DNA of 26,578 nucleotides, taken from assembly GCA_002314715.1 (NCBI GenBank), contig DCGY01000097.1, positions 1 to 26,578 on the forward strand. Reading direction: 5' to 3'. The translations under genes were made by a program, and so were the position numbers. The stretch is from Lachnospiraceae bacterium UBA1766. GTDB taxonomy: Bacteria > Bacillota > Clostridia > Lachnospirales > Lachnospiraceae. Below, piece after piece: positions 1 through 7,999 of this stretch; the stretch's first letter is position 1; every line of letters begins with the position of its first letter. The notes under the pieces are model-generated. The model had not been told where the DNA came from, ran no database searches, and saw only the letters and a list, made by a program, of their open reading frames with translations.

Positions 1-323
1 TGGCGGAAATCAAACGTCGTATCTCTCCCTGCGGAGAAATCGGAAAGCATTTATTTGAACAGATGATTGCTTATAACAATTCGCCCAGAGCATCCTGGAC
101 GGCGGGGGAAAGCTGGTCCTTGGGAGATTCCCCGGCGATTGCCATTGCAATGAATCCGGGTTGCGGAAGATTTAAAGAAGTGGTGGCACCTTATATTCAG
201 CCGGATACCTCCAGCACGTATCGGGAAGGAAATCCGGTGATTCGGGAATATGTAGATGTGGATTCCAGATATATTCTGGAGGATTTGATTGCAAAATTGG
301 AACTGTACACCATGGACCGATAG
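1..323 (+). CDS. Nucleoside hydrolase-like protein, C-terminal part (5' end outside window)
   Basis: Only the last 106 or so codons are visible; the reading frame is open from base 3 and ends at TAG. The segment SWSLGDSPAIAIAMNP followed by an R-Y-x-x-x-x-x-Y region and the ending VDSRYILEDLIAKLELY resembles the C-terminal part of inosine/uridine-preferring nucleoside hydrolases, which cleave the N-glycosidic bond of nucleosides to ribose and base. The N-terminal DxDxxxDD calcium-binding motif that would settle the assignment lies outside the window, so the call rests on C-terminal resemblance only. An internal ATG at 63 is not a credible start, because the upstream codons read as continuous protein. 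The next gene starts 22 bases downstream on the same strand, so co-transcription is likely. Confidence 0.55.
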   Translation, partial: AEIKRRISPCGEIGKHLFEQMIAYNNSPRASWTAGESWSLGDSPAIAIAMNPGCGRFKEVVAPYIQPDTSSTYREGNPVIREYVDVDSRYILEDLIAKLELYTMDR

Positions 324-345
324 AAATTGAAAGGGGATTTTCGAG

Positions 346-1191
346 ATGACGAAACAAACCATATGGATTACGGGGGCCAACGGACGACTGGGAACAGAAT
401 TGGTAAAGCGTCTGGAAACGAATAAGGACTATAAAATTATTGATACAGATAAAGATGTGGACATTACGGAAATCAAGGAAGTGGAACAAATGATTGATGT
501 GTACCGTCCCACCATTGTGATTAATTGTGCCAGTATTTCCGATGTGAACTATTGTGAGGAGCACATGGTGGAGGCATTTCGTGTAAATGCACTGGGAGCC
601 AGAAATCTTGCCACCTCTTCCCGCAGAATGAATGCAAAAATTGTGCAAATGTCTACGGACGATATCTTCGAAGGACATTCCCTGACCGGGTTTACGGAGT
701 TCGATACCCCCAATCCCAAAACGGTTTACGGAAAGTCGAAGCTGGCCGGAGAGAATTTTGTGCGGGAATTAAATCCCAAGCATTTGATTATTCGAAGCTC
801 CTGGGTATACGGTGCTTCTTCGGAAGATTATTTGCGGTATGTTACCGAAAAGGGAAAAAACGGAGAGGCGTTTCAGGTCCCTGCCGATGTGTTCAGCAGC
901 CCAACCGGCGTGACGCAGTTAGCGGACTTTATTGAGAAACTGATGAATCTGGCAGAGTACGGTGTATATCATGCATCCTGTGAGGGAAGCTGTTCCCGTT
1001 TTGAATTTGCACAGAAAATACTGTCACTTCAGGGTTTTGATGCGAATTTGGTTCAAAAAAAGTGGACCGGAGAAGAGGGTGAAATAATATCCACCCGTTT
1101 GGAAAATCTTATGATGAAGATGACCGGAATTTATGAGATGCCCGATTGGCAGGCTGCTTTGGAACAATTTCTGCAAAATAGGATTAATTAA
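346..1191 (+). CDS. SDR-family sugar-nucleotide reductase, RmlD (dTDP-4-dehydrorhamnose reductase)-like
   Basis: A 281-residue protein of the extended short-chain dehydrogenase type. It opens with a Rossmann motif TGANGRLG (residues 9-16), followed by NCASISDVNYCEEH near residue 65, which matches the RmlD-type N-A-A-x-x-x-V-D-x-A/C-E block. The catalytic pair is Y128 and K132 in YGKSK. RmlD reduces dTDP-4-keto-rhamnose with NAD(P)H in dTDP-rhamnose synthesis. No other rml gene lies nearby, so the real substrate could be another nucleotide sugar. The usual STDYVFDG segment reads STDDIFEG here, replacing the aromatic residue. The start ATG is preceded by AAAGGGGA at a good distance. No signal peptide is seen; a cytoplasmic location is expected. 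Confidence 0.75.
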   Translation: MTKQTIWITGANGRLGTELVKRLETNKDYKIIDTDKDVDITEIKEVEQMIDVYRPTIVINCASISDVNYCEEHMVEAFRVNALGARNLATSSRRMNAKIVQMSTDDIFEGHSLTGFTEFDTPNPKTVYGKSKLAGENFVRELNPKHLIIRSSWVYGASSEDYLRYVTEKGKNGEAFQVPADVFSSPTGVTQLADFIEKLMNLAEYGVYHASCEGSCSRFEFAQKILSLQGFDANLVQKKWTGEEGEIISTRLENLMMKMTGIYEMPDWQAALEQFLQNRIN

Positions 1192-1210
1192 GGGAAGTCG
1201 GAGAGGATAG

Positions 1211-2482
1211 ATGACAAAAAACAAGAAGAAAAAAATTGGTTTAACAACTAAAATATTTATAGGATTAATTGCCGGCTTGGTGCTTGGTCTTATCTTGAAT
1301 TTATGGGTACCAAACGGCTATATTCGTGATACGCTTTTGATTGGCGGAATCTTTAAAGTCATCGGTAATGGATTTATTCGTCTGATGAAGATGCTGGTGG
1401 TGCCACTGGTCTTTTGTTCGCTGGTATGCGGAAGCGCTGCCATCGGAGATACGGCATCTATGGGCAAGGTGGGAGGAAAAACCATTGCCTTCTATCTGGC
1501 AACCACTGCATTGGCGGTGACGGTGGCGATCCTGGTGGCTACGGTGGTACAGCCGGGTGTCGGATTGAATAAAGATGCTATCGAGGTAAAGGATGTAACG
1601 GTGGCGGAATCCACTACGGTGGCAGATACATTACTGAATATTATTCCCGAGAACCCTTTTGCAGCCCTTGCCAACGGTACCATGCTTCAGGTTATTTTAT
1701 TTGCCTTGATTGTAGGTATTTTGATTGCCAAAATGGGAGAACGGGCGGAATTGATTGCCAATGTTATGAATCAGTGCAATGACCTGATGATGGAGATGAC
1801 CAACCTGGTAATGAGCTTTGCACCCGTCGGTGTATTTTGTATGATAGCGGGTACTTTTGCCAATTTAGGCTTTGATGCATTTTTACCACTGTTGAAATAT
1901 ATGGGTAGTGTGGTGTGCGCATTGGGTATCCAGTGTTTTGTGGTTTATATGATTCTGCTCCTGGTTTTAACCAGACTGAATCCTTTGAAGTTTTTGAAGA
2001 AATTCTTCCCGGTCATGGCATTTGCTTTTTCGACCTCAACGTCAAATGCCACGATTCCTATGAATATTGACACGTTGGAAGAAAAGATAGGCGTACCCAG
2101 AAAGATTTCTGCTTTTACCATTCCCTTGGGTGCCACCATCAACATGGACGGAACCTCTATTATGCAGGGGGTTGCGGTAGTATTTGCGGCACAGGCATAT
2201 GGAATTCATTTGGGCATTGGCGGTTATTTGACGGTAATCGCCACCGCTACTTTAGCCTCTGTCGGTACGGCCGGTATCCCTTCCGTGGGACTGGTTACCC
2301 TTTCCATGGTATTTGCCGCTGTAGGTCTTCCGGTGGAAGCCATTGCCCTGATTATGGGTATTGACCGAATTCTGGATATGCTTCGTACTGCGGTAAATGT
2401 AACCGGTGATGCGGTGTGTACAACCATTATCGCACACCAGAACAAGACCCTTGACCGAGAGATTTTCAATAAAATGGAGTAA
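1211..2482 (+). CDS. Dicarboxylate/amino acid:cation symporter (DAACS/GltP family)
   Basis: A 423-residue, strongly hydrophobic protein with the usual length of this sodium- or proton-coupled symporter family, which imports glutamate, aspartate, serine or C4-dicarboxylates. The family signatures are in order: the serine/threonine-rich re-entrant loop STSTSNATIP (from residue 274), NMDGTS (residues 311-316, transmembrane segment 7), the GTAGIPS re-entrant hairpin, and D-R-x-x-D-M-x-R-T-x-x-N-V-x-G-D in the last core helix, which binds the substrate amino group and cation. The lysine-rich N-terminus (TKNKKKK) precedes the first membrane segment, consistent with a cytoplasmic N-terminus. The gene starts 19 bases after the reductase and has a GGAGAGGA ribosome binding site. 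Substrate specificity cannot be read from the sequence with confidence. Confidence 0.9.
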   Translation: MTKNKKKKIGLTTKIFIGLIAGLVLGLILNLWVPNGYIRDTLLIGGIFKVIGNGFIRLMKMLVVPLVFCSLVCGSAAIGDTASMGKVGGKTIAFYLATTALAVTVAILVATVVQPGVGLNKDAIEVKDVTVAESTTVADTLLNIIPENPFAALANGTMLQVILFALIVGILIAKMGERAELIANVMNQCNDLMMEMTNLVMSFAPVGVFCMIAGTFANLGFDAFLPLLKYMGSVVCALGIQCFVVYMILLLVLTRLNPLKFLKKFFPVMAFAFSTSTSNATIPMNIDTLEEKIGVPRKISAFTIPLGATINMDGTSIMQGVAVVFAAQAYGIHLGIGGYLTVIATATLASVGTAGIPSVGLVTLSMVFAAVGLPVEAIALIMGIDRILDMLRTAVNVTGDAVCTTIIAHQNKTLDREIFNKME

Positions 2483-2517
2483 CCGTCGGAAGTTTGGACG
2501 GAAAGAAAAAAGCAGTT

Positions 2518-3180
2518 ATGAAGTTTTTTCAGGATGTTATTGAGCAATGCAGTGATGTGGCATTTTTAAAACAGGTATCCAAGAAGTATCATTTCGAGGA
2601 AGCAATGCTGGCGGATTTGGAAGGCGTGGCGGTTTTGGTAAAAAAAGCAATTTCCGAAATGGCAAGCTTTGATTATCGAATTTTGACGGATGAAAAAGAT
2701 CGTAGGATGGCAGAAGTGGCAATGACTCTGGGGGAGGATTTGGACCATCTGCAGGATGCCTTCGGCAGTCAAGGCCTTTTGATGGAAAGCTATATGGTAG
2801 AGGCTCTGGGAAATGAGATTTTGTTGCAGGCCTATTCTGCCTGGAATCAATATGTCACAGAGAAACATGGAATTTTTGTGGAACGTTATATCTTTTTTGG
2901 AGGTGACGATTCCACGGCCGTAGAGGATATGCGGCATGTACTTTCGGGTCTTCAAATTCCGGTGATTTGCAACGAGGCCTATTGTCTGATTCCCTCAAAG
3001 AGCGTGGTTTTTTCGGCAAGATTATCGGAGAAGGAAACCAAGTGCCTGGGAATTTGTACGGGATGTAATAACCGAAATTGTCCCAATCGGATGGAAGCCC
3101 ATAAGCAGGGAATTCCGCAACTGCAGGAATTGCTTAAAGGGCCGCTTCCTTACGGGTATGCGCGTATTTTCGGTAAATAA
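2518..3180 (+). CDS. Stand-alone vitamin B12-dependent methionine synthase activation-domain-like protein
   Basis: About 220 residues from the ATG at 2518. A TTG at 2494 is also in frame but has its purine-rich stretch too close, so the ATG is preferred. The region MTLGEDLDHLQDAF resembles the A-T-L-G-x-x-[IV]-D segment of MetH activation-domain proteins. The C-terminal part has the family's P-x-K-S-V segment (LIPSKSVVFSARL) and a four-cysteine cluster C176-x3-C180-x2-C183-x4-C188 followed by NR. In MetH this fold binds SAM and re-methylates oxidised cobalamin. Stand-alone clostridial versions are usually linked to cobalamin-dependent methyl transfer. The canonical R-x-S-P-G-Y segment is replaced by RYIFFGGDD, so the SAM-binding role may be changed. 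No methionine synthase gene is adjacent. Function is inferred from weak similarity only. Confidence 0.6.
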   Translation: MKFFQDVIEQCSDVAFLKQVSKKYHFEEAMLADLEGVAVLVKKAISEMASFDYRILTDEKDRRMAEVAMTLGEDLDHLQDAFGSQGLLMESYMVEALGNEILLQAYSAWNQYVTEKHGIFVERYIFFGGDDSTAVEDMRHVLSGLQIPVICNEAYCLIPSKSVVFSARLSEKETKCLGICTGCNNRNCPNRMEAHKQGIPQLQELLKGPLPYGYARIFGK

Positions 3181-3236
3181 GAATGGGGTTATAGCTTCAG
3201 AAAAATGTTTTGGCAAATAGGAAAGCGGGTAAAAGA

Positions 3237-5147
3237 ATGTTGAAGAAAAAAATAGCGGTTTATGCCAACGGATGGAACTTTGACAGTTTACAAAGAATAC
3301 TGGAGGGAATGCGGTCCTATTCCGCAGAACACCGGGAGTTTGATATTTTTGTCTTTTTAAGTCATGCGGCATATAACGAACATGTAGACATTAATGAGGG
3401 CGAACTGAATATCTATAATGTGGCCTATATGCAGGACTTTGATGGGGTGGTAATCCTGTCAAATGCCATGAATTCTGAGAGAATGGCCAAGGAATTGTGT
3501 CGAAATTCGGTCTATTTAAATGTTCCTGCAGTGAGTGTGGGACTGGATGTGGATGACGTGGATTATGTAGGGGTGGATAATGACCGGGGAATGCAGGAAC
3601 TGGTGGTTCATCTGATTGAGAAACACAACATTCAAAGAGTGGTTTATGTTGGAGGAGCGCAGAATCATCCGGATTCCATTGCCCGATTAAAGATAACCAG
3701 GGATGTAATGAAAAAGTATGGTATGTACCTGGATCCCAAAGATGTATATTATACGGATTGGGATTATCGAAAGGCATCCCGCGTGGCACAGGCTATTGTA
3801 GAGGATGAGGAATATCCCAGCGCAATCATTTGTGCCAACGATTTGACGGCCATGGCAGTCACAACACGGCTAGAGGAAATGGGAGTGCGGGTTCCACAGG
3901 ATGTGATTGTAACCGGATTTGACGCATTGGAAGAAGCGGAAAACTTTTATCCGGCAATTACCACCGTGCGTCAGAACCATGAGGAAGTGGGTTATTACTG
4001 TTGCCAAATGTTGTATGAGCGCTTGGAGGGAAGAATCGAGAAAAGTCGCAAGTTGGCTTCCTCACAGATGGTGGTGGGAGAAAGCTGCGGTTGTAAAGGG
4101 GAAATTGATTACGAGGAAAAGCGACATGCTTTTTGTCAAAGGTCCTATTTTGACAAAGTGCAAAGAGGTTTGATTAATGAAACCGAACAGGCGATAGAAC
4201 GAAGTCTGTCCCGTTCCAGCGGGTATAAGTCGCTGAAAAGAAATCTGCAGTCATACTTTGAAGGTTACCATTCTCTGGAAGGAAGTACCCTGTATATTAA
4301 TTTGGATGGTGAGTATTTTAATGACGTAATGGCGGACGAAAATGAACTCTGGGAGCACGGTTTTCGGGCGGAGATGGAAGTGGTGGTTGCGTTAAAGGAC
4401 GGTGTGCCTGTTCCAAAGGATACGGTAAATCATCATGAACTGATTCCGGGTTACAGAAAGGAACCGGGATGCAAAACCTATATTTTTATGCCCCTTCATT
4501 CCGGAAAATTCAACTTTGGAGTCATTATTTTCGAAGGAAAGCCCCCAATTCTCCAACGGGAAATTATTTATGCCTATGTGGAGAAGCTGCAACAGGCCTT
4601 CCAGAATTTAAGAGCGAATCTCCGTTTGGATGGGCTGAATAAAAACCTGGCAGAATTATATAATAAGGACTCCCTGACCGGTTTGTATAACCGATTCGGT
4701 TATCAGAATATAGCGATTCCAATGTATGACAGCTGTGTCAGAAATAAAGAGAAAATGCTGATTTTCTTTGTGGATATCAATTACATGAAGAAAATCAATG
4801 ATTTAGGCGGACATATTCAGGGTGATAATGCGATTAAGCTGGTGGCAGACTCCATTAGGCAGATTTTGAAGCGTAATTGGATTGCCATTCGTTTCGGAGG
4901 AGACGAATTCTTGCTGGTGGCGCCCAATGTCTCGGAGGATGAGCCCCGCGAGGCCAAGGAGTTTATTGTCAAATATTTAGAGGCAATTCAGCAGCAGCAA
5001 ACCTTTACCTATCCGGTATCTGTAAGCTGTGGCTATGTGGTCACCGATCCGAATGCGGGAAAATCGCTTCAGGAATATATTAAGGATGCGGATGAACTGA
5101 TGTATCAGATCAAAGAGGAAGTACATTCCAAGGATAAAACGAAATAG
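3237..5147 (+). CDS. LacI-type periplasmic-binding-protein-like domain fused to a GGDEF diguanylate cyclase
   Basis: 636 residues from ATG 3237, which has AGGAAAG upstream; an in-frame TTG at 3210 has no such site. Residues 1-290 look like the sugar-sensing core of LacI-family regulators (YVGVDNDRG; AIICANDLTAMAV; VTGFDALEEAENFYPAITTVRQ). There is no helix-turn-helix in front, and the part ends at SCGCKGE. Residues 300-465 form an unassigned, possibly PAS- or GAF-like region. The GGDEF domain starts near DSLTGLYNR (D478) and has an intact RFGGDEF active site (G554-F558), so it should make cyclic di-GMP from two GTP. The inhibitory RxxD site five residues before GGDEF is replaced by KRNW, so product feedback through that site is unlikely. 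There is no membrane segment or signal peptide, so sensing would be intracellular. Confidence 0.88.
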   Translation: MLKKKIAVYANGWNFDSLQRILEGMRSYSAEHREFDIFVFLSHAAYNEHVDINEGELNIYNVAYMQDFDGVVILSNAMNSERMAKELCRNSVYLNVPAVSVGLDVDDVDYVGVDNDRGMQELVVHLIEKHNIQRVVYVGGAQNHPDSIARLKITRDVMKKYGMYLDPKDVYYTDWDYRKASRVAQAIVEDEEYPSAIICANDLTAMAVTTRLEEMGVRVPQDVIVTGFDALEEAENFYPAITTVRQNHEEVGYYCCQMLYERLEGRIEKSRKLASSQMVVGESCGCKGEIDYEEKRHAFCQRSYFDKVQRGLINETEQAIERSLSRSSGYKSLKRNLQSYFEGYHSLEGSTLYINLDGEYFNDVMADENELWEHGFRAEMEVVVALKDGVPVPKDTVNHHELIPGYRKEPGCKTYIFMPLHSGKFNFGVIIFEGKPPILQREIIYAYVEKLQQAFQNLRANLRLDGLNKNLAELYNKDSLTGLYNRFGYQNIAIPMYDSCVRNKEKMLIFFVDINYMKKINDLGGHIQGDNAIKLVADSIRQILKRNWIAIRFGGDEFLLVAPNVSEDEPREAKEFIVKYLEAIQQQQTFTYPVSVSCGYVVTDPNAGKSLQEYIKDADELMYQIKEEVHSKDKTK

Positions 5148-5160
5148 CGGAAAAGAATGA

Positions 5161-5197
5161 ATACCCCTTTGCAGTGAAGTGCAGGGGGTATTTTTTT
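5161..5197 (+). terminator. Intrinsic terminator after the GGDEF gene
   Basis: ATACCCC pairs with GGGGTAT, and an inner TGCA/TGCA pairing with a small bulge extends the stem. Seven T residues follow directly. It lies 13 bases after the GGDEF stop codon and separates that transcription unit from the polyamine leader. Confidence 0.85.
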
Positions 5198-5234
5198 GCT
5201 GTGTGGAGAAAGATTGTTCAAAAAAGAAAAAGAT

Positions 5235-5263
5235 TGACGAGCAGAGTTTTTTTTGATACATTC
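5235..5263 (+). promoter_or_regulatory. Predicted vegetative promoter of the polyamine operon
   Basis: TTGACG (5235-5240) is followed after exactly 17 bases by TACATT (5258-5263). Transcription would begin near 5270, about 360 bases before the speA start codon. The T-rich spacer is unusual but compatible with a sigma-A promoter. Start-site mapping would confirm it. Confidence 0.5.
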
Positions 5264-5632
5264 TATCTAATGGAAAACGGTATAGATTATTAGAGGGATT
5301 CCAGGTAAATATTTTTGACCGCCCAATTACAATGGGATAAGGCCAGACGGACAGCCGGGTCAACTGCCGAGAGTGGTTTTTGCCACATTATTGATAGAGC
5401 GAAAGCTTGTTTTGAAACATATCATACTTGCAAAACGATCAATAAGAGTAGTAAAAGTGAAATATTTGCTATATAGACTCTAATAATTCAGTATCGAACG
5501 AACGCACATAAAGTATCATTGTGTTATTCTGCCCGTGTAGAATAACGGGATGGATATTCTTTTTTGAGGACGCAAACTTGCAAGTGGAAAGCAGTTTGGG
5601 TCTTTTTTTATTTTCATGTTAAGGAGATTCGT
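5264..5632 (+). promoter_or_regulatory. Long structured 5' leader of the polyamine operon, candidate attenuator or riboswitch
   Basis: This stretch of about 370 bases has no convincing gene. Several local pairings can be drawn. TTGACC (5315-5320) pairs with GGTCAA (5358-5363) and encloses CCCA/TGGG (5322-5325/5333-5336). GTGG pairs with CCAC (5373-5376/5383-5386). TTGTTTTG pairs with CAAAACGA (5407-5414/5431-5438). AGAGT/ACTCT (5445-5449/5477-5481) encloses TAGTAAA/TTTGCTA. GTTATTCT pairs with AGAATAAC (5523-5530/5539-5546). The leader ends in an intrinsic terminator just before the speA ribosome binding site. ACTTGCAA at 5426-5433 is complementary to TTGCAAGT at 5578-5585 in the terminator, a possible antiterminator contact. 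I do not recognise a known riboswitch class; a polyamine, amino acid or SAM-related ligand would fit the downstream genes. Confidence 0.5.
5569..5609 (+). terminator. Leader terminator upstream of speA (attenuator)
   Basis: GAC-x-CAAACT (5569-5578) pairs with AGTTTG-x-GTC (5593-5602), and GC/GC can add pairs in the loop. Seven T residues follow (5603-5609). It lies between the predicted promoter and the AAGGAG site at 5621, so it would stop transcription before speA unless it is prevented from folding. Confidence 0.75.
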
Positions 5633-7093
5633 ATGATGGATCAGAATAGAGCACCGATTTACGAAGCATTGGAGCAGTTTCGTAAAAATAAAGTGGTTCC
5701 CTTTGATGTACCGGGTCATAAGAGAGGTCGCGGCAACCCGGAGTTGGTTAATTTATTGGGAAAGCAATGCGTGGAACTGGATGTAAACTCCATGAAACCT
5801 TTGGATAATCTTTGTCACCCCATTTCCGTTATCAAGGAGGCAGAGGAACTGGCTGCGGAAGCGTTTGGAGCTTCCCATGCATTTCTGATGGTGGGCGGAA
5901 CCACTTCTTCCGTACAGACCATGGTACTGACTGCCTGCAAAAAAGGGGAGAAGATTATTCTTCCCCGAAATGTGCATCGAAGTGTTATTAACGCATTGGT
6001 AGTGAACGGTGCCACACCGATTTATGTCAATCCGGATGTGGACAAAAAGCTTGGTATTGCACTGGGTATGAAGATTTCTCAGGTGGAAAAAGCCATTGAA
6101 GAGAATCCCGATGCGGTGGCCATTCTGGTAAATAATCCTACCTATTACGGTATTTGTTCCAATTTGAAGAAAATCGTGGAAATTGCCCACGCCCATAACA
6201 TGATGGTATTGGTGGATGAGGCCCATGGAACCCATTTTTACTTTGGGGAGAATATGCCGATTTCTGCTATGGCAGCAGGTGCGGATATGGCATCTGTCAG
6301 CATGCATAAGTCCGGTGGAAGCCTGACGCAAAGTTCTTTCCTTTTGGCGGGTCCCAATGTAAGTGCCGGTTTTGTCCGACAGGTAATTAATCTGACCCAG
6401 ACCACCAGCGCATCCTATTTGCTTTTGGCCAGCCTGGATATTTCCCGTCGCAATCTGGCCCTTCGCGGCAAGGAGGCCTTTGCGGAGGTGGAAAAAATTG
6501 CTGCTTATGCAAGAAACGAGATTAATAAAATTGACGGATACTATGCTTACGGTGAGGAACTGATTAACGGCGACAGTATCTATGATTTTGATACCACCAA
6601 ACTGACCGTATTTACCCTGGATATCGGGCTTGCGGGAATTGAGGTTTATGACATGCTCCGCGATGAATATGACATTCAGATGGAGCTGGGAGATATCGGC
6701 AATATTTTGGCGTACATTTCCATTGGTGACCGTATGCGTGAAACAGAGCGACTGGTCAGCGCCCTGTACGATATTCGCAGAAGATACAAAAAAGACCGTA
6801 CCGGTTTGTTTGACCATGAGTATATCAATCCTTCCGTGGTGATGACGCCTCAGGAAGCGTTCTATGCGGCAAAGGAGGAAATGATTCCTATCCGTGAGAC
6901 CAACGGAAAAATCTGTACGGAGTTTGTAATGTGTTATCCTCCCGGAATTCCGATTTTGGCTCCCGGAGAGAGAATTACCCAGGAAATTATCGATTATATT
7001 TTGTATGCCAAGGAAAAGGGTTGTTCCATGACCGGTCCCGAGGATGAAAAAATTGAGCGATTGAACGTAATTAAAGAAGCCACCGTTTACTAG
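5633..7093 (+). CDS. speA: Orn/Lys/Arg decarboxylase family protein, probable arginine decarboxylase
   Basis: 486 residues from ATG 5633 (AAGGAG six bases upstream; ATG 5636 is also possible). This is a fold-type I PLP-dependent decarboxylase of the short SpeA type found in Bacillus and Clostridia, without the N-terminal response-regulator-like wing domain of inducible enterobacterial enzymes. Visible motifs are PFDVPGHKRGRG near the N-terminus, VDEAHGTHF, and SMHKSGGSLTQSSFLL with the PLP lysine at about K226. The C-terminal P-P-G-I-P-x-x-x-P-G-E motif is also present. The reaction would be arginine to agmatine plus CO2. Arginine rather than lysine or ornithine is inferred because an agmatinase-like gene lies in the same operon; the family cannot be told apart by motif alone. 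The frame stays open further upstream to a TTG, but that extension runs through the leader terminator and is rejected. Confidence 0.88.
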   Translation: MMDQNRAPIYEALEQFRKNKVVPFDVPGHKRGRGNPELVNLLGKQCVELDVNSMKPLDNLCHPISVIKEAEELAAEAFGASHAFLMVGGTTSSVQTMVLTACKKGEKIILPRNVHRSVINALVVNGATPIYVNPDVDKKLGIALGMKISQVEKAIEENPDAVAILVNNPTYYGICSNLKKIVEIAHAHNMMVLVDEAHGTHFYFGENMPISAMAAGADMASVSMHKSGGSLTQSSFLLAGPNVSAGFVRQVINLTQTTSASYLLLASLDISRRNLALRGKEAFAEVEKIAAYARNEINKIDGYYAYGEELINGDSIYDFDTTKLTVFTLDIGLAGIEVYDMLRDEYDIQMELGDIGNILAYISIGDRMRETERLVSALYDIRRRYKKDRTGLFDHEYINPSVVMTPQEAFYAAKEEMIPIRETNGKICTEFVMCYPPGIPILAPGERITQEIIDYILYAKEKGCSMTGPEDEKIERLNVIKEATVY

Positions 7094-7120
7094 AACTTTG
7101 GCAGAGAAAAGGAGAATGCA

Positions 7121-7984
7121 ATGGAATTTTGGTTTTCCGAATTACATACAGAGAATGTAAAGCTATCCGTAAAAGTAAATAAGCACCTTTATTCCGAGGA
7201 GAACGAATATGTTCGCCTGGATATTTTTGAGTCACCGGAATTCGGTCGCTTTCTGACCATAGACGGCTACATTATTCTCACAGAAAGAGATGAATTTATT
7301 TACCATGAAATGCTGACCCATATTCCCATGTCCGTGCATCCGAATCCGGAGAAAATACTGGTATTCGGTGCCGGGGACGGCGGTGTGGTCCGTGAACTTT
7401 TGAAGTATCCGGACGTCAAGCGGATTGATATGGTGGAGGTAAACGAAGGCGTGGTAGAGGCCAGCAAGAAGTATTTGCCCTTTACTGCCTGTGGTCTGGA
7501 TGATCCCAGAGTCAATATTTATACGGAAAACTGTCTGCGCTATATCCGTCATATTGAGCAGGAATACGATATCATCATTGTGGATTCTGCGGGATTCTAC
7601 GGACCGGGAGAGAGCCTTCTTTCCAGAGAATTTTACGGAAGCTGTTACAAGGCCTTAAAGGAAGACGGTATTATGGTCAACCAGCATCAGAGTCCGTTTT
7701 ATGATGAGGATCGTTTGGAAACCCAGAAGGCCCATAAGCGTATTGTGGAGAGCTTTCCCATCAGTCGTGTGTATCAGGCACACATTCCTTCTTATCCTTC
7801 CGGCTATTGGTTGTTTGGTTTCGCTTCCAAGAAATATCATCCGGTAAAGGATTTAAAAACCAAGCATTGGAAAAATATGGACATTGATACCCGGTACTAT
7901 ACCCCCAATCTGCACAAGGGTTGTTTTGCACTGCCGGCTTATGTAGAGAAAATGCTGGAAGACGTGGAAAGTATTCCGGATTAA
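7121..7984 (+). CDS. speE: Spermidine synthase-like polyamine aminopropyltransferase with an altered active-site motif
   Basis: 287 residues, the usual length of SpeE. The N-terminal part has the substrate-gating region ESPEFGRFLTIDG and DEFIYHEML. The SAM-fold nucleotide motif is GAGDGG (residues 83-88; usually GGGDGG), followed by VEVNEGVVEASKKYLP. The ending YYTPNLHKGCFALPAYV is typical of the family. SpeE normally transfers an aminopropyl group from decarboxylated SAM to putrescine. The signature D-S-[ST]-D-P-x-G-P reads D155-S-A-G158-F-Y-G-P, so the second Asp, expected to position the attacking amine, is Gly. No speD lies in the window to supply decarboxylated SAM. It may use another acceptor, have changed activity, or have lost activity. 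The gene follows speA by 27 bases with an AAGGAG site. Confidence 0.85.
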   Translation: MEFWFSELHTENVKLSVKVNKHLYSEENEYVRLDIFESPEFGRFLTIDGYIILTERDEFIYHEMLTHIPMSVHPNPEKILVFGAGDGGVVRELLKYPDVKRIDMVEVNEGVVEASKKYLPFTACGLDDPRVNIYTENCLRYIRHIEQEYDIIIVDSAGFYGPGESLLSREFYGSCYKALKEDGIMVNQHQSPFYDEDRLETQKAHKRIVESFPISRVYQAHIPSYPSGYWLFGFASKKYHPVKDLKTKHWKNMDIDTRYYTPNLHKGCFALPAYVEKMLEDVESIPD

Positions 7985-7999
7985 GGAGAATATTGTATT

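Noticed and set aside
5198..5560. tRNA, 6S RNA or T-box in the polyamine leader
   Set aside because: No cloverleaf, no T-box AGGGTGG antiterminator sequence and no single long bulged hairpin could be found.
5566..5590. GGACGCAAAC near a GGAAAGC stretch, reminiscent of the cyclic di-GMP-I riboswitch core
   Set aside because: The paired GGCAAACC hairpin and the rest of the GEMM fold are missing upstream, and these bases form the 5' arm of the terminator.
5564..5632. N-terminal extension of speA from a TTG codon at 5564
   Set aside because: It runs through the leader terminator, has no ribosome binding site and encodes no family-like residues; AAGGAG is placed for ATG 5633.
5753..6817. 354-codon open frame on the minus strand opposite speA
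   Set aside because: It lies wholly inside a well-identified gene, its protein matches nothing, and it has no promoter or ribosome binding site; it reflects codon bias of speA.
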